From CAZIKF01 sp964539825 (lineage in GTDB: Bacteria > Muiribacteriota > UBA6191): 64,000 bases of DNA. Location of the stretch: the NCBI GenBank assembly GCA_964539825.1, contig CAZIKF010000027.1, positions 1 to 64,000 of the forward strand, written 5' to 3'. Both the position numbers and the translations under genes were made by a program. Position 1 is the stretch's first letter, and the number at the start of each line of letters is the position of its first letter. Of this stretch, positions 25,946 through 33,211 are shown piece after piece. The notes beneath the pieces were generated by a model. The model did no database searches. It worked only from the letters and a program-made list of their open reading frames with translations, and was not told the DNA's origin.

Positions 25946-28047
25946 AAGAACCCCTCAAGCTTATTGAATCCAAGTGCCTTTATCTTCCCTGCTTGAACCT
26001 CGAAGGACTGTTTTTCATGAAACTTCCAGTCCTCTACTGCTGAATCGGAAAGAAAGACCTCAACGAGATGTTGACCGGAGGCCAGGGGAAACCGTTCAAG
26101 TGCTATGGAGTTTCCATCGTTGAATAGGCCCCTTGGTTCATAACTCTTCTCAAGGACAATCTTTCCGTCGAGAACGATCCTGACTTTCACGGGATTTCTT
26201 TCTCTACCCATGTGTACCGGTGTACGCATATGTGCGAGTTTGTTCTTGTTATGTTCCTCAGAAGCTTTGGATATCTCCATGACACTGCCTGGATACTTAA
26301 AAGAAAAGACAAAGAAACCGGTTTGTGGTGCCGGGTTTGGATAGGGTAGGTTGCTAAAAAGCACCGTGCCGGCAGAAAGGGTCCCTATCAGGAAAAAATT
26401 CACCAAAAATCTCTTCAGTGCGCCAATCTGACGTGGCTTGATAGAGCCTGCCGCACGAAATTCTTGGGCGGCTTTCAGGAATTTTCCAGGGGACATGCGG
26501 TTGAAGGTAATGAGCCCAACCGGAATCTTGTCCGGCTCTCGAAAAACTGCTTCTTTGTGATCTTTCAGGCGTTGGTCAACCAGTGTCGGACCCAGTCTAA
26601 AAATCGGGTTTTCAGGACCGCATCCTACGATAAGGATCCCGGAGGCACCCAATCTTCCGCTGGAACGAATGATATTGGGTCCCACCCATCCTGCACATGG
26701 CACTGCCATAACGCGATAACCCGGAAGATCTTCGCAAATACCTGTGATTGGATCATATTTGAAATGGCTAGCCGCTGAGTTTGAGCATAAAAACGCGATA
26801 TAGTTTTCTTCATCATTAGCTTTCATGTCTGTATTGTTCTTCAACCAGCCACGAATCCTCTCTCGTGCTTCCTTGAAAGTCAGCGACGGAAATTGCACTG
26901 AACCAAAGGTGCAGGATCCCACACAAATTCCACAATTAACGCACTTCTCAGAATCTATAGACGCATGTTTGCCGTGCTCATTTTTAGCCCCTGAGATCAT
27001 GTCAATAGCCCCATATGGACAGTCTTCGAAGCAACTGGAGCACCCGCCACAGGAAGAAGCTTCTATGAATGGTTTCTCATCTTTTTCTTTAGTAATAAGC
27101 CAGGGAAGAGTAATAAAAATAAGGCTGCTCAGAATCCCAATGAACCATATGGAGCCGCTACTGAAATTTTCCGTCAAAAGAAGGAAAGGCATATAGAACC
27201 AATCAATTGGAAGATTTGATGGAAGTTTAGCCATATTTGCCGGTTCTGCTGAGTATGCCGGGAACGCTAGAGAAACCAGGCACAATATGAAAATCAAAGC
27301 CATGCTAAGTCGCTGGTTTGTAAAAAATTTTGCCTTGTTAAGATTGGTAACATGCAGCCACAAACCTATTCCTACAGCTAGCGGGATCAACATATGGATG
27401 AAAAACACCACGAAAAACAAGAGTGAATTTATGGTTGCGTCAGCCACAAAAGAGCGTGATAGCGGATCGGCAAAAATCGGCAAGGTATCAAGCAATTTGG
27501 CCGTTCCCAGGGCTATTTGCTGGGCTCGCACGTCCCAGGTCAGCCAATACCCTAACCACCCGTCAAACCATAGCAGGAAAAGGGCAAGACCTCCGGTAAC
27601 CCAGGGCAGCCAGCGTGTGGAACTGATCTTTCGCCCCCCCAAGACCTCTACGATATGGAGTAAAATGAATAGAATGCATGCATCCGAGCTATAGCGGTGC
27701 AGGGAGCGCATTAACTGGGCAAGGTGGGAGGAATTTTTTATATTCTCAAGGGACTGGTATGCCAGGTGTACGCTGGAGTCATACCAGATGAGCATTGCGA
27801 TTCCAGTGATTGTAGAGATAAGAAACATGGAATTGGCTACCGCACCTAGTTGCAGTAACGGGTTCATGTCCCGGCTTATGCATCCACTGGTCATATTGAT
27901 CAGGCGCAGGAAAAGATTTTCCACCGGAAGCAGGATATACTCTCCAGATACAAGAGGACGGGTATCTGACTCTTGGACGAGGGTCAGCTCACTACTCAGA
28001 TTATTGAAAACTATCTGAGGATCCTCAGCCACGTCACATCCCTTCAT
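25936..28047 (-). CDS. Cytochrome b - ferredoxin - MvhD-like fusion protein
   Basis: This 703-residue protein joins several modules. Residues about 60-330 form a cytochrome b-type domain with two histidine pairs each 14 apart (SLHRYSSD...LLHIVE and FFIHMLIP...LWLHVTN), enough for two b haems. Residues about 335-395 carry two [4Fe-4S] motifs, CGGCSSCFEDCPYG and CVNCGICVGSCTFG. Residues about 420-500 resemble the MvhD/hydrogenase iron-sulfur subunit (FLCSNSAAS, VPCAGWVG, GCGPEN), with fewer Cys than MvhD. A membrane helix and a beta-rich tail of about 120 residues follow. No Rieske protein is nearby. In this operon it plausibly passes electrons between quinol or soluble donors and the NO/nitrite reductases; this is inference. 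Confidence 0.85.
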   Translation of the reverse strand: MKGCDVAEDPQIVFNNLSSELTLVQESDTRPLVSGEYILLPVENLFLRLINMTSGCISRDMNPLLQLGAVANSMFLISTITGIAMLIWYDSSVHLAYQSLENIKNSSHLAQLMRSLHRYSSDACILFILLHIVEVLGGRKISSTRWLPWVTGGLALFLLWFDGWLGYWLTWDVRAQQIALGTAKLLDTLPIFADPLSRSFVADATINSLLFFVVFFIHMLIPLAVGIGLWLHVTNLNKAKFFTNQRLSMALIFILCLVSLAFPAYSAEPANMAKLPSNLPIDWFYMPFLLLTENFSSGSIWFIGILSSLIFITLPWLITKEKDEKPFIEASSCGGCSSCFEDCPYGAIDMISGAKNEHGKHASIDSEKCVNCGICVGSCTFGSVQFPSLTFKEARERIRGWLKNNTDMKANDEENYIAFLCSNSAASHFKYDPITGICEDLPGYRVMAVPCAGWVGPNIIRSSGRLGASGILIVGCGPENPIFRLGPTLVDQRLKDHKEAVFREPDKIPVGLITFNRMSPGKFLKAAQEFRAAGSIKPRQIGALKRFLVNFFLIGTLSAGTVLFSNLPYPNPAPQTGFFVFSFKYPGSVMEISKASEEHNKNKLAHMRTPVHMGRERNPVKVRIVLDGKIVLEKSYEPRGLFNDGNSIALERFPLASGQHLVEVFLSDSAVEDWKFHEKQSFEVQAGKIKALGFNKLEGFLWY

Positions 28048-28063
28048 GTTTCTAACCTTATCT

Positions 28064-29056
28064 TTATCCCGGCATAGGCGATATCTCGCCGATCAACCCT
28101 TTTAATGCTTTGAGCATAAGTACTTCCTGGTTGCTGCCAATGGAAAAGCGATAGGCAATTCGACCGTTTGGGTCCACCAGGATGAATTTATTTGCATGGG
28201 AAATAATGCCTGTTTCCGGATCTTTTTTACTGTTAAGACCAAGCCTATCGAGAAAATTGGCTACCTCTGCGGATTCGCCGGTGAGAAAGTTATAAAGAGG
28301 TGCCTCAGATCTATATTGCTGCTCTAATACTTTCAGCACAGGAACACTATCATTCTCCGGGTCATAGGTTGCTGCCAGAAAAATAATAGTCTTTAGTTCT
28401 TCTTCAGAGAGATTGGAGAGAACCCTCCTGAGTTGGCTCATGATCATTGGACAGGAAGCGTTACAAGTAGCATAAACCCCTGTCAGAATGGCCACCTTTC
28501 CAGTCATCTCGCTCTTTGAAATTACTCTTCCATTCTGGTTAAGGAGATGAAAATCTGGAAATAGAAGCTCGGTGCGAAGTTGACTTAGCTGTAGGCTCGA
28601 GCTTGGAGATGATGGAATGTAAAGAGTAAATAGCCCGGCGCCGATCGCTACGACGAGGAGCATGGCCACTATGGCACCGGGCACTAAGCTAAAAGGGGAG
28701 CTGCGCCATACCGCCAGTAAAGCCTTTTTCCAAAATAGCCATATAATGGTTGCCAGGATCAATGCCTGGGTATAAAAGGCAAGGACCGTGGCCCATTCCA
28801 GTTCATCGGATCTCGGGCTCTGGCTAAAACACCATACTTTCAATTCCTTTGCAAAAGCCGCCAGGGGGCCATCTCCCGGCGGTATCAGTAGCAAGGTGGT
28901 AATTAGTATTGTGAAAGTGAAAAGGAGCGTTCCCACAAAGACGGCAAACTGAGGGCTATCTATGCTTCTATGAAGATTGGTCAGGATATGACTTAGTCTT
29001 CCTGCCCTTTTATCAACGGACGTGCCAGACATCAGCCAGCGCCTTCCAGTTGGCAA
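28064..29056 (-). CDS. SCO1/SenC-type copper chaperone with N-terminal membrane domain
   Basis: This 330-residue protein has about three membrane helices in the first 170 residues and then a thioredoxin-fold SCO domain with CNASCP (about 199-204) and a later His in SHANKF (about 287), the three copper ligands of SCO proteins. SCO delivers copper to the CuA site of subunit II, and a CuA subunit is encoded three genes upstream in this operon. SCO proteins normally have one helix, so the larger membrane part is unusual. The start overlaps the preceding gene by 44 bp; a shorter start at 29032 is possible. Confidence 0.85.
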   Translation of the reverse strand: MPTGRRWLMSGTSVDKRAGRLSHILTNLHRSIDSPQFAVFVGTLLFTFTILITTLLLIPPGDGPLAAFAKELKVWCFSQSPRSDELEWATVLAFYTQALILATIIWLFWKKALLAVWRSSPFSLVPGAIVAMLLVVAIGAGLFTLYIPSSPSSSLQLSQLRTELLFPDFHLLNQNGRVISKSEMTGKVAILTGVYATCNASCPMIMSQLRRVLSNLSEEELKTIIFLAATYDPENDSVPVLKVLEQQYRSEAPLYNFLTGESAEVANFLDRLGLNSKKDPETGIISHANKFILVDPNGRIAYRFSIGSNQEVLMLKALKGLIGEISPMPG

Positions 29057-30749
29057 AGTAATAAACTACAAAAGAAGTTAACAAGATCGCGACGAGAGCC
29101 ACAGTACCGGGCATATTGTGGCCCCGTTCAAGGGGCATCGATCCAGAAATGATTCCTTTTAGCTCCTTATCATCGTCGTCTTTTTGCCAACTGCTCATAG
29201 GTCCTCCGGCATTCGATTTGCCAAAGAACACGGCGAATACCGTCAGTAAGATGTAGAGTAAGACCCCCAGAAATACGAGTACTCCTCCTATTCCCATCAG
29301 ACCGAGCATTACATGGGCTCCAGCATCAAAACCCGCATTGAGTGCAGCCCCCGTGAATTCTATATCCCAGTGACGGCGTGGTACCCCATAGGATCCGGCA
29401 AAACTCATTCCAAATGACATCAGGGTGATTCCTACTGCAAAGAGGTAGGGTTGGATACGGCACAAGCGTTTGAAATAGAATTCCTTGCGGAAAACAAGAG
29501 GCACGACGTAGTAGGTTAATCCCATGAATGCCAGGGAGGTTCCGCCGGCGACCGTGGCATGAAAGTGTCCTGGAATACGCAATGTGTTATGGGCAATAAT
29601 ATTGATTTGCTGGGTTCCGAGGGTTACACCGGTAATACCTCCAATAAATCCAAAAATTACCAGGGACAGAAAAAAGCCCGAGAACCCCGGATCTCTCCAG
29701 GGTGCTGCTGCCAGCCAGCCAAATAGGCCCTTTACATAACCCCGGGCACGCATGGCAACCTCAACGGAAGCAGGCACCGTAAAACCGTGTATCAGGGAGG
29801 CCAGTACCGCAAGGTACATCGCATAAGATGTATTCCAAATTTTCCAGCCGGCCCCAACTCCCGGATCTACGAGAAGATGATGAGCGGACGCAAGGTTAAT
29901 GAATAGTATATAGAGGACAAAAGCTGTACGGCAGACTGCCTCATTGAGTGGCGCCGCTCCGGTGGTCAGGGTGGCCATAAGGTACCATACTGCTACCATC
30001 GCGCAGACATTCACCTGTTGGGAGGAATGACCAAGGGCCCACCAGGTAATCCGATACCATCCCGGATCGATTTCAGAGATTCCAAACAAAGTCTGCAGCA
30101 AGGCAGGATCATAACTCCAGATCATAGTGGGTACCAGGGTGATGGCACCGCTTAACAGCGTAAACACGGCGATGATGGCTGCAGCCAGGGCACCGAAAGC
30201 CACCAGAGGCATAGTGTCCCCGTAGGTCCGATCCCTGCGGGCTATATAAACACATCCGAGGAAGTTACAAACACCCACAAGTGTTCCAACGGCTACCAGA
30301 ATGATCCCGAGGTAGAAGAGAGGATCGGCCTTTAATGGTACATAAGAGGTCATCAGGACATCGCCCTTGCCCTGTAGGATCATTACGTTTGTCAGGACTG
30401 CACCAACAAGCATGAGTATGAGGCAAATCCAGGCCATAGCATTCGAGAATAACCTGGTTTTCAATATGGTTGTTCCTACGAATAGCAGGATGGCGATCTC
30501 AAAGAATAGGATCCAAAAGATCAGCATATTCAGACCGTGCAGGGTAAGGAGTCGATAATACATTTCAGCATTTAGCAAATGCACAGCGGGCCAGCGTGTT
30601 AATGCTATGCTGATGCCAGCCACAGCGCCAATCAAGATGGAAACCACTGCCAGGACTGCGCTAGCTTTTATAAAGAACTCCGCGTTCAGGCATATGGGCA
30701 ATCCGTATGTGTCACATTTTCTCATTCGATTAGGAAGAAAATTCATCAT
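29013..30749 (-). CDS. Haem-copper oxidase subunit I, candidate NO reductase
   Basis: This 578-residue protein has about 12-14 membrane helices. Low-spin haem ligands are His71 (LLTLHGLNML) and His397, the high-spin ligand is His395 (RIPGHFHATVAGG), and the metal-B ligands are His241 and the pair His290-His291 (SAHHLLVDPG). After His241 the sequence is GHSSQQVN instead of the GHPxVY of oxidases, so the cross-linked tyrosine is absent. Loss of that Tyr is the hallmark of NO-reducing members of the superfamily, and the VDPG context places it near B-type enzymes, as in the eNOR/sNOR-like groups. The subunit II gene lies just upstream, nirS is in the same operon and no cNOR or qNOR is present. 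I therefore favour NO reductase over oxidase. Confidence 0.75.
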   Translation of the reverse strand: MMNFLPNRMRKCDTYGLPICLNAEFFIKASAVLAVVSILIGAVAGISIALTRWPAVHLLNAEMYYRLLTLHGLNMLIFWILFFEIAILLFVGTTILKTRLFSNAMAWICLILMLVGAVLTNVMILQGKGDVLMTSYVPLKADPLFYLGIILVAVGTLVGVCNFLGCVYIARRDRTYGDTMPLVAFGALAAAIIAVFTLLSGAITLVPTMIWSYDPALLQTLFGISEIDPGWYRITWWALGHSSQQVNVCAMVAVWYLMATLTTGAAPLNEAVCRTAFVLYILFINLASAHHLLVDPGVGAGWKIWNTSYAMYLAVLASLIHGFTVPASVEVAMRARGYVKGLFGWLAAAPWRDPGFSGFFLSLVIFGFIGGITGVTLGTQQINIIAHNTLRIPGHFHATVAGGTSLAFMGLTYYVVPLVFRKEFYFKRLCRIQPYLFAVGITLMSFGMSFAGSYGVPRRHWDIEFTGAALNAGFDAGAHVMLGLMGIGGVLVFLGVLLYILLTVFAVFFGKSNAGGPMSSWQKDDDDKELKGIISGSMPLERGHNMPGTVALVAILLTSFVVYYFANWKALADVWHVR

Positions 30750-30774
30750 TGTTTTCGCTCCGGTTTCCCAAGGT

Positions 30775-31299
30775 CTATTCGACGATGATCTTGCCAGTCA
30801 TCAAGTGATGGCCGATCCCGCAAAATTCGTTACAAATAATCTGGTAGTCTCCCGCTCTCGTTGGAGTCAGGGTCAGGACATGGTCATATCCAGGCAGAAC
30901 ATGGAAGTTCATATTCAGTGGAAGAACTCCAAATCCGTGGTTCAGGTCAACAGAAGAGAGATGGATTCGATACTCCTGGCCCTTCTTCAATTTCAAAATG
31001 GGATACCAGCGCCACATTTGGCCAAGCATGTAGCCATCTCCTCCCGGCTCTACTTCTACAATGGGGATGCCACTTTCATTGCCTACAGTGTTCGTTTCCA
31101 CGAACTTATTTACCCGGTTCATAAAGTCCTCTTCTTTAACTCTGTAGGACTCTCCAGTACTGTTTTGCTTTCCCTTGAAATGCCAATAGGGCATCATTAA
31201 AAACATGATCATGCACCACACAAGAGCAATGATTACCCATGTTCTTTCAGCGCCTTCCGGCGGTTTACACCAATCATTGGCTGGACTGAAAATACTCAT
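30775..31299 (-). CDS. Haem-copper oxidase subunit II with CuA site
   Basis: This 174-residue protein has one N-terminal membrane helix (about 20-38) and a cupredoxin domain with complete CuA ligands: His121 (VDLNHGFG) and CNEFCGIGHHLM giving Cys156, Glu158, Cys160, His164 and Met167. It is short, like ba3-type subunit II. It would accept electrons from periplasmic cytochrome c and pass them to the subunit I encoded directly downstream (25 bp gap). CuA-bearing NO reductases are known, so the site does not rule out NO reduction. Confidence 0.9.
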   Translation of the reverse strand: MSIFSPANDWCKPPEGAERTWVIIALVWCMIMFLMMPYWHFKGKQNSTGESYRVKEEDFMNRVNKFVETNTVGNESGIPIVEVEPGGDGYMLGQMWRWYPILKLKKGQEYRIHLSSVDLNHGFGVLPLNMNFHVLPGYDHVLTLTPTRAGDYQIICNEFCGIGHHLMTGKIIVE

Positions 31300-31323
31300 T
31301 CGAATGCACTCCTTCCAGGTGGG

Positions 31324-31482
31324 TCAGGGTAGCTGGGCTACCGGGATGTAAAGAATCTCTAACCAGCCCCAAAGCAGGTAGGAAATACCCGGGACGACAA
31401 CTCCTAGCAGTAAAAGAATCCAGGGGTTGTCAAGAAACCGCTGGTAAGGATGTTTTTGGGATTCATTAGGCTCCTGATTCAC
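31324..31482 (-). CDS. Small single-helix subunit of the haem-copper complex
   Basis: The best start is the GTG at 31482, five bases after AGGAGG, which begins 10 bases after the upstream stop. A longer frame from 31512 overlaps the previous gene. The product of about 52 residues has one membrane helix (NPWILLLLGVVVPGISYLLWG). Tiny single-helix proteins (subunit IIa) occur in ba3-type oxidases, and the position between the two large subunits supports such a role. Confidence 0.6.
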   Translation of the reverse strand: MNQEPNESQKHPYQRFLDNPWILLLLGVVVPGISYLLWGWLEILYIPVAQLP

Positions 31483-31492
31483 ACTCTCCTCC

Positions 31493-32935
31493 TTAAATAG
31501 ACTGGACTCCACAGGGAGTCGCCGTTATGGCGCTCCGGTGATACGGATCTTTAGTGGTGGTGTTGTTCACCTGGCGTGACAGCAGCAGCGTGCGGCCTAC
31601 CAGCCAGAGAAAAAGAACTCCTCCTACAATGGCTCCAATTCCTCCAAGTCCCATAATGACCAGCCCCATGGATTCCATGGAACTGCGGATATGCTGCTCT
31701 GAGCCATAGGTTTTCCTGAGAGCTCCCTGCAATCCGGCAAATCCGAATCCAAGGGCAAATGTCAATTGTCCTGCCCCGAAAATCACTGGTTGATAGACGC
31801 TTAGGCGAGAGCGAAAGACTTCCTTCAGCGAATAACTCATGTGCTCAAGGGCTGTATAGCTTAGAACCATATAAATTGCGGTGACCGCTCCGATAGACGC
31901 GTGATAATGAGCTGGGACGAGGGTATTGGATTGATGTATGGCTGCACCCAGCAGAAATCCAAGACTGCTAAGGCAGATGCTTGTTACCAGACCATAAAAA
32001 TATACCTTTCGGGTTCGGGGCATTGTTGGAAGTTTACTAACTGCTCTGAAGATAGCTTTTAGCGTTAGAAATATTGTGATGGCCACGACAGGCCAGCTGC
32101 CAAATCTCATCATCGCGGTAAAACCTGAATAATAGAAATGGTTTTCTAATCCCGCAATGACCAGGTATGGAGAGCTAAGTATGGGGAGAAACAAGAATCC
32201 AAAGAGTAGTTTGGCCGGTCTCGGTCCCACCAAATCCCGGCCCGTCAGTATCTTACAAGCCAATATCCAGCCAACAAGCATCCCCATTAAATGTGCAAAC
32301 TGCAGTACATGACCAACACCCCAAAAAAGCATTTCAAAATAGGACTGGTCCGGTAACGCAAGCGGTAGTTTCATCCAAGTAAGGAGCAAGGTTAATAACG
32401 CGATGAGAATCGTTAATCCGGCAAAACTAAGCCCTGTATGACAGGCTTCAGGTATACCTGGGGTTGTATCGTCGCCTCTGCCTCTTACCAGGGCAAAAAG
32501 AAAGTAGAGGCAAACCCCCAAAAAGAAAAAACCAAGTCCTGCGAAAAAGACAGGGTGATTTAGTACGGGTACATAATTCGAAAGTATTGGATTTACGCCA
32601 TTGAAGAACAGTGAGGCTACCAATAATCCCTGGCCACAACAGCAAAGGAGTAGAAATATTCGATTCCATTGGCGAGGGACCGCCGAGGGCTGTAGAAGAG
32701 ACTGGAGGACTACGAGGAAGCTGATCAGCCAGATGTTGAGGGCGAGGTTTACATGTACCACCAGACAGCTTTTTGTAAACTCGGCGTCGGGCTGCAGGCC
32801 GGGAGGAAGGGGTAATCTCCCCAACACCAGAACAAGAGCCAGCAAGCCAGCCAGGATCAACGAACCAATGGCAACCCATAGCCATCCCCTGAAGGGAGAA
32901 CTCCTTAGAATATTTGAAGGGGAGGCTGTAGTCAT
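31493..32935 (-). CDS. Divergent haem-copper oxidase subunit I-like protein
   Basis: This 480-residue protein has about 12 membrane helices. Histidines in oxidase-like positions are His61 (VVHVNLALNIW, helix II), His209 (GVGHVLQFAH, helix VI) and His343/His345 (PAHYHASIG, helix X). The helix VII pair that should be HH reads NH (ENHFYY, only His266), and no tyrosine follows GH in helix VI. So one copper ligand and the cross-link residue are absent. It is the first gene of the operon, immediately behind the divergent promoter region. It may be another NO-reducing type, an electron-transfer partner using the low-spin haem, or a degenerate paralogue. Confidence 0.7.
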   Translation of the reverse strand: MTTASPSNILRSSPFRGWLWVAIGSLILAGLLALVLVLGRLPLPPGLQPDAEFTKSCLVVHVNLALNIWLISFLVVLQSLLQPSAVPRQWNRIFLLLCCCGQGLLVASLFFNGVNPILSNYVPVLNHPVFFAGLGFFFLGVCLYFLFALVRGRGDDTTPGIPEACHTGLSFAGLTILIALLTLLLTWMKLPLALPDQSYFEMLFWGVGHVLQFAHLMGMLVGWILACKILTGRDLVGPRPAKLLFGFLFLPILSSPYLVIAGLENHFYYSGFTAMMRFGSWPVVAITIFLTLKAIFRAVSKLPTMPRTRKVYFYGLVTSICLSSLGFLLGAAIHQSNTLVPAHYHASIGAVTAIYMVLSYTALEHMSYSLKEVFRSRLSVYQPVIFGAGQLTFALGFGFAGLQGALRKTYGSEQHIRSSMESMGLVIMGLGGIGAIVGGVLFLWLVGRTLLLSRQVNNTTTKDPYHRSAITATPCGVQSI

Positions 32936-32946
32936 AACAACAAAAC

Positions 32947-32964
32947 TTTACATCACGATGTAAA
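32947..32964. promoter_or_regulatory. 18-bp palindrome at the expected transcription start
   Basis: TTTACATCACGATGTAAA is a perfect inverted repeat (8+2+8) lying 12 bases upstream of the first gene of the minus-strand operon and over the start site predicted from the -24/-12 element. Half-sites TTACATC (near 33084) and GATGTAA (near 33140) occur again in the same intergenic region. The position suits a repressor. The binding protein is unknown. Confidence 0.55.
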
Positions 32965-32966
32965 TA

Positions 32967-32984
32967 TAGCAACATAGTGACCAA
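32967..32984 (-). promoter_or_regulatory. Sigma54-like -24/-12 promoter of the minus-strand operon
   Basis: The minus strand reads TTGGTCACTATGTTGCTA, with GG and GC separated by exactly 10 bases, close to the consensus TGGCAC-N5-TTGC. Transcription would begin near 32957, about 22 bases before the ATG. A sigma54 promoter would fit NorR-type control, although the adjacent regulator lacks the residues needed to activate sigma54. Confidence 0.5.
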
Positions 32985-33056
32985 CTATCAATAGAAAGTA
33001 ACAACATTCTACCCCAGTATTTTCCCAAAAATACGGGACTTAATTACATTAATGTT

Positions 33057-33067
33057 GTCGTAATGAC
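33057..33067. promoter_or_regulatory. NorR-like site GT-N7-AC (site 1)
   Basis: GTCGTAATGAC matches the GT-N7-AC core known for NorR enhancer sites and is nearly palindromic. It lies about 75 bases upstream of the -24/-12 element and 145 bases upstream of the regulator gene. Confidence 0.45.
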
Positions 33068-33120
33068 ATTTTATTGTTATCCTTACATCAGTTATTATGG
33101 CTTAAGCGTATCGCCATTGT

Positions 33121-33131
33121 GTCATTATGAC
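33121..33131. promoter_or_regulatory. NorR-like site GT-N7-AC (site 2)
   Basis: GTCATTATGAC is a perfect palindrome around its central base and extends to TGTCATTATGACA. Spacing between the starts of the two sites is 64 bases, about six helical turns. It lies 80 bases before the regulator gene and may also serve autoregulation. Confidence 0.5.
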
Positions 33132-33211
33132 ATTACTATGATGTAATATTGTCAAATTTTCATGAGTCTTTGTTGTTAGAACAGCTGGATATTTACTAAA
33201 CTGACCAGATT

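Noticed and set aside
33072..33211. Sigma54 promoter for the regulator gene on the plus strand
   Set aside because: I found no GG-N10-GC arrangement in the right place upstream of 33212.
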